64,000 nucleotides of DNA from Streptomyces musisoli (lineage in GTDB: Bacteria > Actinomycetota > Actinomycetes > Streptomycetales > Streptomycetaceae), in the NCBI RefSeq assembly GCF_016741855.1, contig NZ_JAERRH010000003.1, positions 248,001 through 312,000 on the forward strand, written 5' to 3'. Made by a program: the position numbers and the translations under genes. A model generated the notes under the pieces. It saw only the letters and a list, made by a program, of their open reading frames with translations, did not search any database and was not told the DNA's origin. Every line of letters begins with the position of its first letter. The first letter of the stretch is position 1. This document shows, piece after piece, positions 1 through 8,481 of the stretch.

Positions 1-611
1 ACGGCGGCCGCCGGCTTGCCCGCGACGACCGGCTCGGTCCCGGTGGCGGTCCGCACCACCGCGACCAGGGCGCCGTTGCCCGGCGCCACACCCCGTTGCG
101 TGGGCGCGGTCGGGTCGGTGTTGGTGACGATCCAGGGCACACCGCGCGCCACCGCGTACCCGGCCTCGGCCAGTTCCCGCCAGGACACCGCGGGCGCGAA
201 GCCCTGCACCACGGCGGCGGGTTTGTCCCGTTCCGAGGCCACCGGCCGCAGCCCGTGTGCCGCGACCGCCAGGCGCAGCGCCTCCGAGCCGACCACGAGG
301 ACGCGCGCCCCCGGCCCGCAGCGCTCGGCCGCGAGGCGTGCGGCGGCCTGTGCGGAGGTCACCACGTCGCCGTCCGCCACGGCCAGGCCCAGCCGGCGGA
401 GGTCCCCCGCCACGTCCGCGGTCGCCCGGCCGGCGTTGTTGGTGACGTAGGCGGTACGGCATCCCGCGTCCCGGATCCGGCCCAGCACCGGCACGGCGTA
501 CGGCACCGCGCGGGAGCCCACCCTGACGACCCCGTCCAGGTCCAGCAGTACGGCGTCGTAGAGCCGGGCCAGGGACCCGTCGCCGGGCCCCGCTGCTTCC
601 GCTGCGTCCAC
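1..611 (-). CDS. HAD-superfamily (NagD/HAD-IIA-like) phosphatase, C-terminus cut by window edge
   Basis: Probable phosphatase of the HAD-IIA subfamily (NagD, AraL, phosphoglycolate phosphatase relatives), cytoplasmic. The N-terminal half carries the nucleophile motif LDLDGV (Asp24 and Asp26), then the second motif YVTNNAG with the threonine and asparagines typical of HAD-IIA. The read ends after about 203 residues, before the motif with the last acidic pair, because the gene runs off the left edge. I chose the GTG at 611 because a GGGAGG ribosome site sits seven bases upstream; an in-frame ATG at 635 would add eight residues but has no comparable site. The substrate cannot be told from what is visible. 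Family is sure, function only general. Confidence 0.8.
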   Translation of the reverse strand, partial: MDAAEAAGPGDGSLARLYDAVLLDLDGVVRVGSRAVPYAVPVLGRIRDAGCRTAYVTNNAGRATADVAGDLRRLGLAVADGDVVTSAQAAARLAAERCGPGARVLVVGSEALRLAVAAHGLRPVASERDKPAAVVQGFAPAVSWRELAEAGYAVARGVPWIVTNTDPTAPTQRGVAPGNGALVAVVRTATGTEPVVAGKPAAA

Positions 612-676
612 GCTCGTCCCTCCCGGTCGGTGCATTGTGCTGGCCGCTTCCGGCGGGCCGCCAGACGGCGATCCGG

Positions 677-704
677 CCAGCCGTGTCCCGTCCGGGATGG
701 CTGG
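677..704 (-). terminator. Hairpin downstream of the secreted-protein operon
   Basis: Inverted repeat with arms CCAGCC/GGCTGG and an inner TCCCG/CGGGA pair, lying 3' of the 371-residue secreted protein and 5' of the HAD gene. There is no T-run, as is common for Streptomyces terminators. Likely ends the three-gene operon that comes from the right. Confidence 0.4.
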
Positions 705-788
705 AAGCGCCTGGCCGAAGAGGGGCGCCGAGGGCACGGGCGGCCGGAGAGGTCCCGCCTCCGGCCGCCCACGCGGTCCCTGCCCGGG

Positions 789-1907
789 TCAGCCGATCTT
801 CCGCCAGGTGCCTCCCTTCTGGAGCACGTAGGTCCCGGTGAGCCGGTGGCCGCCGGTACCGGTCCGCGGTCGGATGCTTCTGCGCTTGCCGTTGTCGTCC
901 GGCTGCTTCGCGGTGGCGCCGGACGGGCGCAGCGTCTGGCACTTGTCGGGGTTGCTGTAGGTCTGCGCCACCACGGTGCTGGAGTTCGTGGTCGACGGCC
1001 CGTCCACGGCGATGTCCTTGACCAGCTTGCCGGTGCCGTCCACATGCAGGTCGCCGACCACGCGGGACATGGAGTTGAGCGCACCGAACTGGATCTCGTC
1101 GTTGGCCTTCAGGGTGAACGTGACCTCGGTGCTCTCGGAGTTGGTCATGCTCCAGGTGTGGTTCCAGGTCCCCTTGAAGGCCGCGGTGAACGCGCCGCGC
1201 AGCGCCAGGTGGACGAGGCTCTTGAACGCGCCGGTGGTGGTGCCCTTCTCGGTCGTCTGGGCCGTTCCGGTCACCGTGTTCTCCACGGTGGCGCTCGTGG
1301 AGGACGTGCTCTCCGAGGTGGAGTCCTGGTTGGGTCCCTTGTCCTTGGGCGCCGAGTGGTTGGTCTCACTGCTCTTGCTGGTGTTCTCGTTGGTGGCGCT
1401 GCCCTTGGTGGCGTTCTGGAGCGTCTGCTGCGCGTCGACCTCGCCGGTGGCCGAGCCGCTGACCTCGTTGTCGGTCCAGGCCGTGCCCTCGATGGTGCCG
1501 CTGCCGGAGATCTCGCCGCCGATGTTGTCGCTGCTGGTGGTGTCCAGCTTCACCGTGCGCTTGATGGTCATGTCCGAGTTGGTGCAGTTGATGGCGCCGT
1601 TGGACACCGAGTAGACGGCGCTGGTGAACTCCTTCTTGCGCTCGGGGGCCAGCTTGAACGAGCAGTTGTAGCGTTCCCGCCGGCCGCACAGGGAGGTCAC
1701 CTCCTCCACCGACTTCAGCGGTTTCTTCCCGTCGAAGGCCCGGGCTTCGGGCATCTCCCCGATGCCGTCCCCGGCCGGCCCGCCGAGCGGTGCCGCCGCT
1801 GAGGGAAGGGCCGCGGTGAGGGTGAGGGCGGACAGGACGGGGAGCAGCGCGAGCGCGCGGCGGGTCGCCGCTCTCCGGTGGCGGGAGGGACGGGGGGTGT
1901 GGGCCAT
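789..1907 (-). CDS. Secreted Ser/Thr-rich beta protein, aerolysin-like (ETX/MTX2-type) fold suspected
   Basis: I do not recognise a characterised homologue. The 372-residue product starts with a classical Sec signal peptide (arginine-rich start, hydrophobic stretch, cleavage near residue 39, LPSAAA). After it come a short cysteine section (SLCGRRERYNC, then NCTNSD near residue 108), a long Thr/Ser/Gly-rich stretch of alternating polar residues (about 115-245), and a section rich in likely beta strands (GTWNHTWSMT, then TEVTFTLKANDEIQFGAL and RVVGDLHVDG). Alternating polar strands followed by this strand pair resemble the pore-forming module of aerolysin/ETX proteins; this is inference. It is the last gene of a three-gene minus-strand operon, 39 bp after its neighbour, with ribosome site AAGGAGA. 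The C-terminus is basic (GKRRSIRPR). Confidence 0.75.
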   Translation of the reverse strand: MAHTPRPSRHRRAATRRALALLPVLSALTLTAALPSAAAPLGGPAGDGIGEMPEARAFDGKKPLKSVEEVTSLCGRRERYNCSFKLAPERKKEFTSAVYSVSNGAINCTNSDMTIKRTVKLDTTSSDNIGGEISGSGTIEGTAWTDNEVSGSATGEVDAQQTLQNATKGSATNENTSKSSETNHSAPKDKGPNQDSTSESTSSTSATVENTVTGTAQTTEKGTTTGAFKSLVHLALRGAFTAAFKGTWNHTWSMTNSESTEVTFTLKANDEIQFGALNSMSRVVGDLHVDGTGKLVKDIAVDGPSTTNSSTVVAQTYSNPDKCQTLRPSGATAKQPDDNGKRRSIRPRTGTGGHRLTGTYVLQKGGTWRKIG

Positions 1908-1946
1908 GGGTGTCTCCTTACGTTGCTGGTGGCCGGGACGGTGTGG

Positions 1947-3437
1947 TCAGTCCCGTGCGGGCGCCGCGGCGGCGGTCAGGGGAACGCTGCGGGTCCTGAT
2001 GCCCCTGGGTGCCGCACCGGCCGGCACCAGGTGCGCGGCGGCCCGCAGCGTGGGCGCGCCGATCGTGTTGTCCGGGGTGCGGGCGTTGTCGCGGGCGTCG
2101 GCGCACCGGGCCAGCTCTACCTTGCTCATCGGACCGGTGCGCTGGTAGAAGCGGTCGCCGAGGGAGCCGGAGGGCACGTCGGCGAAGACGTCCATCCGCT
2201 CGTTCTTGGAGTCGTGGATCAGGGCGCCGGCGAGCCGCTCGCGGGACGCCTGGACCTCGATCCAGCTCACCTCGCCGGGCTGCACGGTGACGGAGAGGTT
2301 CCGCTGCTCTTTGCGGCCGTAGAGCAGAGGGTTGTTCGTCGCCATCTCCAGCGGGTTGCCGTCGGCCCGGGTGAAGCCGGCCGCGATCTGCGTGGCGATG
2401 TTCTGGAAGCCCTGCCGCACGTCGGTCTGGTGCGGCTGCTGCGGGGCGGCCTGCTGCTGGAGGCCCTGCGGACCGGGCTGTTGCGGCTTCTGGGTCTCAC
2501 CGTCCTTCTGCGCGAAGTACTGGGTGATGTTGTCGTACGGCAGCTCCTCCCAGTTCACCGGGCGCTGGTCGGTGATGGGGTTGCGAGTGCAGTTGACGTA
2601 CGCCTGGCCGACCATGCGCGGCCGGTCGTAGTACCGGTAGGAGTACCGGTCGTCCTTCTCGAAGTGGCAGGTCCTGGGGCCCGCCAGGCAGTCCTGTGCC
2701 ACCAGTCGCGCTTCGATCGGTGTGCGTCCCTGGTACGCCTGGGGCATGGGCAGCCGCGCCTTCTTGAGGTCGTACGGCACCGGGGCCGGGTCCTGCGTCG
2801 CCCGGAAGTGGGTGACCAGCGGGCCGCAGCCGGACGCCTTCCGGTAGGCCCAGCTGATCTTCGGGTTGTTCTCGGCGGCCGTGAAGGAGTACGAGCGCCC
2901 CTCGTGCCACTTGGCCGTGCCCGACGTGGTGGTGTCCGTGGTGAAGTCCTGCGTGTCTTCGCCCTGTTCGCCGGTGACCGACACCCGGTACTGCTGGCCC
3001 TTGGTGGGGTCGTCCGTGCCGCAGTTCGTGAGCGGACTGGGGCTGTCGTCCCAGGTCACGGTGACCTTGGAGCCCTTCTGGACGCGCCACAGACGAGTGC
3101 TGAGCGTGCCGGCGGCGCCGTTGCCGGACGTGCCCGGGCCGTTGCCGAGCTGGCCGAGGCCGCCGCCGTTGCCGAGCGCGCCGCCGCTGAGCGAGGCCGC
3201 CTGGAGCCTGGCGGGGTGGGCGGCGAGGGCGGCGGAGAACAGCTGGGTGTTCTGGCCGTCCCAGCCGTCCGGCGCCGTGCTCTGGGCGCCGGACGGTACG
3301 TGGGGCCGGGCCAGGTCCGGGTTCTCGATCGGCGCGTCGACCGCGTCCTCGGCGAGCGCGCCGCCGGGCAGAGCGCCCAGTACGAGCGAGCTGCCGAGCA
3401 GCGCGGACAGGCAGTACGTCAGGGGGCGTCGGGGCAT
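1947..3437 (-). CDS. Secreted protein of unknown function, paralogue of the downstream beta-rich protein
   Basis: A 496-residue exported protein with no recognised function. The ATG at 3437 is preceded by AAGGAGA and starts a clear signal peptide (PRRPLTYC, hydrophobic core, LPGGALA). The mature part has a Gly/Asn-rich linker (about 85-110), a beta-rich region with cysteine pairs, then CLAGPRTCHFEKDDRYSYRYYDRPRM cut by AYVNCTRN, a Gln/Pro-rich linker, and a strand segment VTVQPGEVSWIEVQASRERLAGALI. The CxF...NCT pattern and the later PGEVSWIEV...R..GAL segment can be aligned with CSF...NCT and ANDEIQFGAL...RVVGDL in the next gene, so the two look like diverged paralogues. It is the middle gene of a three-gene operon. 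An upstream in-frame start at 3503 would bury the signal peptide and is rejected. Confidence 0.75.
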   Translation of the reverse strand: MPRRPLTYCLSALLGSSLVLGALPGGALAEDAVDAPIENPDLARPHVPSGAQSTAPDGWDGQNTQLFSAALAAHPARLQAASLSGGALGNGGGLGQLGNGPGTSGNGAAGTLSTRLWRVQKGSKVTVTWDDSPSPLTNCGTDDPTKGQQYRVSVTGEQGEDTQDFTTDTTTSGTAKWHEGRSYSFTAAENNPKISWAYRKASGCGPLVTHFRATQDPAPVPYDLKKARLPMPQAYQGRTPIEARLVAQDCLAGPRTCHFEKDDRYSYRYYDRPRMVGQAYVNCTRNPITDQRPVNWEELPYDNITQYFAQKDGETQKPQQPGPQGLQQQAAPQQPHQTDVRQGFQNIATQIAAGFTRADGNPLEMATNNPLLYGRKEQRNLSVTVQPGEVSWIEVQASRERLAGALIHDSKNERMDVFADVPSGSLGDRFYQRTGPMSKVELARCADARDNARTPDNTIGAPTLRAAAHLVPAGAAPRGIRTRSVPLTAAAAPARD

Positions 3438-3490
3438 GGATGTCTCCTTGGGCGAGGCGGTGGGGTCGAGGTGGGGCGGGCCGTCGGTGC

Positions 3491-4072
3491 TCAGCACGCC
3501 CACCAGGAGGACTGCGGCACGATGACCTGGTCGTCGGTCAGCCGGTCACGCATGCCCGAGGTGACGTGGCACTGCTGGTCCACTCCCTGCTCGGGGGGAG
3601 CGGAGCGCGTGACGGCGTCGAAGTCCTCGTGCTTCTTCTGGTAGGCGTCCTGGTCCTTCTGCCACTTGTCCTGCGCCTCGCCCGAGATGGGCTTGCTGCA
3701 CTCGTGGAACTTCTCCACCTGGCACTTGTCGTTGGCCGCCTGGTTCTTCGCGATGGCCCCGCACTGCTCGCTCGCCGGGATGCCGTTGATGCCCGCACTG
3801 GCGCAGGGGTCGGTGCCGGGCGGGGACGGGACGGGTGAGCCCGGGCCGATCGACGGCGGCTTGGGCTGTCCGGGGTCCGCCGCCGGCGGCGCCGTCTGGG
3901 TGTCGGGCTTGGGCGCGGGGCTGAACGAAGCGGGCGGGTCGTCCGCCCTTGCCACCGCGGCCGTGGGCATGGCGGCGACCGGGGTGAGGCTGCTCAGACC
4001 CAGGGCGGAGACACCCGCCACGGTAATGATTCCGGCCGCGAGCAGGGCACGGCGCACAACGGGAACACGCAT
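3491..4072 (-). CDS. Secreted small cysteine-containing protein, unknown function
   Basis: First gene of the secreted-protein operon, 193 residues. The N-terminus is a signal peptide (MRVPVVRRALLAAGIITVAG..., cleavage probably near TPVAA or VARA). A Pro-rich linker (about 45-90) follows, then a charged, probably helical C-terminal domain with six cysteines (PCASAG, EQCGAI, DKCQVEK, HECSKP, QQCHVT, SWWAC). The protein ends exactly on the last cysteine. I do not recognise the domain. Even cysteine number and export suggest disulfides. The ribosome site GAAGGAGA sits just before the ATG at 4072, and the next gene follows after 53 bp, so co-transcription is likely. It could be a chaperone or partner of the two larger products; this is guesswork from position only. 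Confidence 0.7.
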   Translation of the reverse strand: MRVPVVRRALLAAGIITVAGVSALGLSSLTPVAAMPTAAVARADDPPASFSPAPKPDTQTAPPAADPGQPKPPSIGPGSPVPSPPGTDPCASAGINGIPASEQCGAIAKNQAANDKCQVEKFHECSKPISGEAQDKWQKDQDAYQKKHEDFDAVTRSAPPEQGVDQQCHVTSGMRDRLTDDQVIVPQSSWWAC

Positions 4073-4419
4073 GGTTCTCCTTCGGTCAGGGGGGTTGGCG
4101 GCAGCTGCAGTGCCACACCGCGGAGGGAGCCGCCGGTCTCAGACAACGGCACGTCGGCGAGGGCCGCCATTCGAACTTGCCCCGTTTTGCGCCGATTGCA
4201 GCGAAGTGACTCCAGCTGGCCGCAAGCCGAGGGGACTTTGGCGTAGCCAAGGTCCGGCAGCCACCGCCCAATGGCGTGAACTCGGGCTGTCGGAGGCCGA
4301 AAAGCGATTCGGGCGCGGCAGACATGTTGCTGGACGCCCCGCTTCGAGTGGGCGGTCCCCTCCCCCCTCCAACTGCGGCGCCCCGCTTACGTCGTGGTGC
4401 CCGAGAGAACGGAAATCCC
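4073..4419. promoter_or_regulatory. Divergent intergenic region, secreted operon / RCC1 gene
   Basis: 347 bp between two divergent starts, so it must hold promoters for both. I see no convincing -35/-10 pair. It contains a 19-bp inverted repeat at 4235-4253 (listed separately) and an A/T-poor but otherwise unremarkable flank. Confidence 0.6.
4235..4253. promoter_or_regulatory. Inverted repeat ACTTTGGC-GTA-GCCAAGGT, possible operator
   Basis: Eight-base arms with one mismatch around a three-base spacer, near the middle of the divergent region. The core TTGGC...GCCAA also occurs as CTTGGC-AA-GCCAAG upstream of ppdK at 50580. A protein-binding site for the divergent genes is plausible; the binder is unknown. 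Confidence 0.4.
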
Positions 4420-5769
4420 ATGAACGCGAAGACCCGTGGCCTGCGCCTGCGCACCGCCCTGACCGTCATAGCCACCGCGACCGCCCTCGGTACGGCGGCG
4501 GCACCGGCTCTCCCCGCCGAGGGACACGACCCGCTGGTGTACGCGTGGGGCGCCAACACCTCTGGTCAGCTGGGCAATTCGACGACGACCGCACGGTACG
4601 CGCCGACCGCGGTTCCCACCCTGCCCAAGCAGGACGTGTACAAGATCGCGTCCGGTGGCGGCATCGAAACCGGCAAGGGGTTCGCGGTAGCCCTGCGCAA
4701 GGACATGAGTGTGTGGACGTGGGGCCAGAACGGCAAGGGCCAGCTCGGCACCGGACCCGGTACCGACAACCCCGCGCCGGGCAAGGTGCCGGGCCTCAAC
4801 AACGTCGTGGACGTCGCCGCGGGCGGACAGCACGCGCTCGCCCTGCGGGTGAACACCGGTAAGGCGGACGGGGTTTACGCCTGGGGCCTCAACGACAAGG
4901 GCCAGGTCGGCGACGGCACGAACGACAACCGCTCGGTTCCCAAGCTGGTCCAGAGCATGCACGGCGGCAGGCAGGTCGCGGCCGGCTGCAACCACAGCAT
5001 GCTCCTGACCGAGAACAACACCGTCAAGGTCTGGGGCCTGAACGACAAGGGTCAGCTCGGTCTCGGCGACAAGGACAAGGGCAACCACAACACCCCGGTC
5101 GACGTCCCGGAGCTGACCGACGTGGTCAGGATCGCCGCCGGGTGCGACTTCAGCCTGGCCGTGAAGTCCGACGGCACGGTCTGGGCCTGGGGCGACAACT
5201 CGCGCGGCCAGCTCGGTGTCAACAAGACCAAGGACGACCTCGCGTCCAGCAGCAAGCCCGTGCAGGTCCAGGGCCTGCCCGCCGGTCAGACGAGCCCGGC
5301 GCAACCGGGCGGCCAGACCGGCGGAACGGGCACCGGGACAGGCACGGGCACGGGCACGGCCCAGGGAACGGGTCCGGGACTGCGGGACATCGTCGCCGGC
5401 TGGGACCACGCCTACGCCCTCTATTCCGACGACAAGGTCTACGGCTGGGGCAGCAACGGGAACGGACAGCTCGCGGACGGGACGAAGACCGACCGGACGA
5501 GCGCCCACGAGGCCACACAGCTGCCCTCGGTCGAGTCGATCTCGGCGGGCTACGACTACGGCCTCGCCGTACGCGCCGCCGGCAACGGCACCAGCAACGA
5601 CATCATCGGCTGGGGTCTCAACCGGAACGGTCAGCTCGGCGGCGGTGACACCACGGACCACGACCTGAACGACAACGACGAGTTCGTCACGGTCTTTGCG
5701 CAGGAGGCGGAACAGAACAAGTTCACCCATGTCACGGCGAGCAACAGCGAGTCCGGCTACGCCTACTGA
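4420..5769 (+). CDS. Secreted RCC1-repeat beta-propeller protein
   Basis: Exported seven-repeat RCC1 (regulator of chromosome condensation) propeller, 449 residues from the ATG at 4420. The signal peptide is NAKTRGLRLRTALTVIATAT... ending near PALPAEG. Seven copies of the blade motif are readable: YAWGANTSGQLG, WTWGQNGKGQLG, YAWGLNDKGQVG, KVWGLNDKGQLG, WAWGDNSRGQLG, YGWGSNGNGQLA and GWGLNRNGQLGG, each followed by a charged loop, with AAGxxHxxAL-type strands between. A Gly-Thr dipeptide linker is inserted between blades five and six (about 5325-5375). RCC1 folds are protein-interaction platforms; no enzyme activity is implied. It is divergent to an operon of secreted proteins and overlaps the converging NHL gene by seven bases at its 3' end. 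Role unknown. Confidence 0.85.
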   Translation: MNAKTRGLRLRTALTVIATATALGTAAAPALPAEGHDPLVYAWGANTSGQLGNSTTTARYAPTAVPTLPKQDVYKIASGGGIETGKGFAVALRKDMSVWTWGQNGKGQLGTGPGTDNPAPGKVPGLNNVVDVAAGGQHALALRVNTGKADGVYAWGLNDKGQVGDGTNDNRSVPKLVQSMHGGRQVAAGCNHSMLLTENNTVKVWGLNDKGQLGLGDKDKGNHNTPVDVPELTDVVRIAAGCDFSLAVKSDGTVWAWGDNSRGQLGVNKTKDDLASSSKPVQVQGLPAGQTSPAQPGGQTGGTGTGTGTGTGTAQGTGPGLRDIVAGWDHAYALYSDDKVYGWGSNGNGQLADGTKTDRTSAHEATQLPSVESISAGYDYGLAVRAAGNGTSNDIIGWGLNRNGQLGGGDTTDHDLNDNDEFVTVFAQEAEQNKFTHVTASNSESGYAY

Positions 5770-6800
5770 CCCGGCCTGACCAGCCGCACACGATGGCTGT
5801 CGGTCTCCGCCACGACGAGGCTCCCGCCCGGGGTCAGGGCGAGTGCCCGTGGCAGCCGCAGCCGAGCCCCCAGCGCGGGCCCGCCCTCCACCTCGTGGCC
5901 GGGCGGGCCCCCGGCCACCGTGTGCAGCACACCGTCAGAAGTCCGCACGCAGACACGCTCGTTGAGCGAGTCGGCTATGTACAGGGCTCCGGTGCCGTCG
6001 AGGTCGACACCGCGCGGCTGGTGCAGCCGTCCGTCGCCGGCTCCCGGCTCGCCGGTGCCCGCCACGGTGCCGATCACACCGTCGCGGCCCACCACCCGTA
6101 CCCGGTGCGACCAGCAGTCGGCTATGTACAGCCGGCCTTCGGCGTCGACGGCGAGGTCGATCGGATGGTGCAGGGCGCTCGCGGGTCCGGGTACGGCGTC
6201 CGGGCCGGAGCCGGGCTCGCCGGTGCCCGCCACGGTCCGGATCATCCCGTCGGGATCGATGGCCCGGACCCGGTGCCCGCCCCACTCGGCGACGTAGAGG
6301 GTGCCCGCCCCGTCGAGCGCGAGGCCCCGGGGTTCGGTGAACAGTGCGGCGGCGGCCGGGCCGCCGTCGCCGCCGTAGCCCGCCTCGCCGGTGCCGGCGA
6401 CGGTGGTGATGACGCCGTCCGGGTCGATGCGCCGGATGCGGTGGTTCCAGTAGTCCGCGACGTACAGGGCGCCGTCGGGGGCGACGGCCAGCCCGCCGGG
6501 CTCGTTCAGCCGCGCCTGGTGCGCCGGGCCCCCGTCGCCGCCGTAGCCCGGCTCGCCGGTGCCGCCGACCGTGGTGATGATCCCGTCGCGGTCGACGCGC
6601 CGGACGCGGTGGCCCTTCCACTCGGCGACGTACCACGCACCGGACGCGTCCACGGCGAGTGCCCGCGGCTGGTCCAGGACCGCCCCGGCCGCGGGACCGC
6701 CGTCCCCGCCGTAGCCCGCCTCGCCGGTGCCGGCGGCGGTGACGACGATCCCGCGGGCGAGCGCCCGGACGCCCGCCTCCGATTTCTGACGCTCCGTCAT
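5763..6800 (-). CDS. NHL-repeat beta-propeller protein
   Basis: Cytoplasmic (no signal peptide) 345-residue protein made almost wholly of NHL repeats. Each blade has the pattern DG.I.TVAGTGE followed by LYVADxxNHRIRRID, with five to six copies. Three blades contain an almost identical insertion, GTGE[AP]GYGGDGGPA, a glycine-rich loop typical of actinobacterial NHL proteins. The start ATG follows AGGAGG at ideal distance. It lies 49 bp after the amino acid permease on the same strand, so the two may share a transcript, and converges on the RCC1 gene, so two propeller proteins sit tail to tail. NHL domains bind proteins or ligands; there is no catalytic motif. Function unknown. Confidence 0.8.
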   Translation of the reverse strand: MTERQKSEAGVRALARGIVVTAAGTGEAGYGGDGGPAAGAVLDQPRALAVDASGAWYVAEWKGHRVRRVDRDGIITTVGGTGEPGYGGDGGPAHQARLNEPGGLAVAPDGALYVADYWNHRIRRIDPDGVITTVAGTGEAGYGGDGGPAAAALFTEPRGLALDGAGTLYVAEWGGHRVRAIDPDGMIRTVAGTGEPGSGPDAVPGPASALHHPIDLAVDAEGRLYIADCWSHRVRVVGRDGVIGTVAGTGEPGAGDGRLHQPRGVDLDGTGALYIADSLNERVCVRTSDGVLHTVAGGPPGHEVEGGPALGARLRLPRALALTPGGSLVVAETDSHRVRLVRPGQ

Positions 6801-6849
6801 TCCGGCCTCCTGTCAGGGGTTTTCGGTCGGCGCCACCACCGGTGCCGAA

Positions 6850-8481
6850 TCAGCGTAGGAGCGGTCGACCGGGGCCGGTAGGGCGCGCCTCGGCCACGTG
6901 CCGGCGGCCGGAGCGGACCGCCCAGGCGAACACCGCGGAGCTGAACCCGACCACGGCGAGGGTGTCGTATGGCTGGGACAGCAGTCCGGAGCCGCCGAAG
7001 GAGCCGAGCGCGGAGCAGCACAGCAGGCCGGTGAGCCACACCAGCAGCCAGGCGCCGTCGCACAGCTCCCGGCGCAGCGGGAACCTGCCCCGCCCGGCCC
7101 GGACGAGCCAGGACAGCGGCACCCCGGCGAGCGCGAGGGGCAGGGTCAGGCGCAGGCGGTGCCAGGTGGACCAGTACACGAACAGGGTGGCCACGAGGAA
7201 GCTGAGCGGTGCGATCCAGCGGACCGGCCCGGCGGGGCGCCCGGCGGGGCGCAGGGTGGCGGCGGCGACGGCGGAGGTGGCGTACACGAGCAGGAAGAGG
7301 TTGCCCAGGGTGCCGACGACGTCCTGCCAGGTGCCGAAGGGCAGCAGGTAGACCGTCATCACCGTGACGTTCAGCACGAGCGCGCGGTGCGGGATGCCGG
7401 AGCCCGCGTGCACGCTCAGGAACCAGCGGGGCAGCATGCCGTTCTTGGCGAGCGCGTAGGACCGCCGGGCATTGATCCCGACCCCGACGAAGGTCGCACC
7501 GCCGGGCGAGACGACGGCGTCGGCGTACAGCAGCATGGCCAGCCAGTGCAGGTTGATCAGCAGGGCCAGCTCGCCGAAGGGGGAGGTGAGGTCGACGCCC
7601 TGCCAGCCGTGCGTGAGGGCGCCGTCCGGGACGGCGAAGAGGAAGGCGAGCTGGAGACCGGTGTACAGCAGGACGGCGAGACCGATGGCGGTCGGCACCG
7701 CCCTGCGCAGGTGCCGCCCGGGGTCCCGGGCCTCGCCCGCCAGGTCGACGGGCGCCTGGAAGCCGTTGACGGCGTAGATGACGCCGCCCGCCGAGAGGGC
7801 GGCCAGGCCCGCGGACCAGCCGTACGGGGCGAAGCCGCCGTGGTCGGTGAGCCGGTGCGGGTGGAAGCCGGAGGCGAGCAGCAGGACGACGGTCAGGACA
7901 GGGACGGACGTCTTGACGAGGGTGAGGACGACGTTCACCCGGGTGAAGAGGCGTACGCCGAACCAGTTGAGGGTCGCGAAGCCGAGGGTGAGGGCGACCG
8001 CGACGACCACACCCGGCCAGCTCAGCCGGCCGTGCGCGTGCAGTGCGGGAAACCAGCGGGTCAGGTACTGCACGGTCGCGGTGACCTCGGCGGCGTTCGC
8101 CCCCACGGACAGCAGCACCGCCCAGCTGATCACACCGGCGACGAGCGGACTGTTGGCGTACAGCGGCCAGCGCACCGTGCCGCCGGCCTCCGGCATCCGC
8201 GCCGCGAGGTCCACCAGGACGAGCGCGACGAGCATGGCCAGCGCCCCGGCGGCCAGCCAGGACAGCACGGACAGGGGGCCGGCGGTCTGCGCCGCGTACA
8301 TCGCACTGAACAGCCAGCCGGAGCCGACGATGTCGCTGAAGCCCACCGCCGTCAGGGCCCAGAAGCCCAGGTGCCTGCGGAGTTTGCGTTCCTCCCGGCG
8401 CACGGCGTCGGGGGCGGCCGGTATGGCCCCGGATAACGGCTGCTGTGGTTCGGGGCCTTGCTGCGAAGAGGTGCGTTCCAC
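6850..8481 (-). CDS. APC-family amino acid permease
   Basis: Inner-membrane amino acid/polyamine/organocation transporter, 543 residues with about 12-14 hydrophobic segments. The family's first-helix signature is visible as GFWALTAVGFSDIVGSGWLFSAMYAAQ, where the unwound TM1 normally binds substrate backbone, and the GG.IYA.NGFQ.P...GE stretch fits TM6 (GFE..A..AEE in relatives). The substrate is likely an amino acid, not predictable. The GTG at 8481 is the only in-frame upstream start; its GAGGGAG is very close, so the true start is uncertain, but hydrophilic residues before TM1 are usual. An NHL gene follows after 49 bp. Confidence 0.85.
   Translation of the reverse strand: MERTSSQQGPEPQQPLSGAIPAAPDAVRREERKLRRHLGFWALTAVGFSDIVGSGWLFSAMYAAQTAGPLSVLSWLAAGALAMLVALVLVDLAARMPEAGGTVRWPLYANSPLVAGVISWAVLLSVGANAAEVTATVQYLTRWFPALHAHGRLSWPGVVVAVALTLGFATLNWFGVRLFTRVNVVLTLVKTSVPVLTVVLLLASGFHPHRLTDHGGFAPYGWSAGLAALSAGGVIYAVNGFQAPVDLAGEARDPGRHLRRAVPTAIGLAVLLYTGLQLAFLFAVPDGALTHGWQGVDLTSPFGELALLINLHWLAMLLYADAVVSPGGATFVGVGINARRSYALAKNGMLPRWFLSVHAGSGIPHRALVLNVTVMTVYLLPFGTWQDVVGTLGNLFLLVYATSAVAAATLRPAGRPAGPVRWIAPLSFLVATLFVYWSTWHRLRLTLPLALAGVPLSWLVRAGRGRFPLRRELCDGAWLLVWLTGLLCCSALGSFGGSGLLSQPYDTLAVVGFSSAVFAWAVRSGRRHVAEARPTGPGRPLLR

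Noticed and set aside
4387-5730. Long minus-strand open frame opposite the RCC1 gene
   Set aside because: The plus frame has a signal peptide and seven clean RCC1 repeats; the minus frame shows only a Val/Ala/Gly/Arg-rich shadow with no domain.
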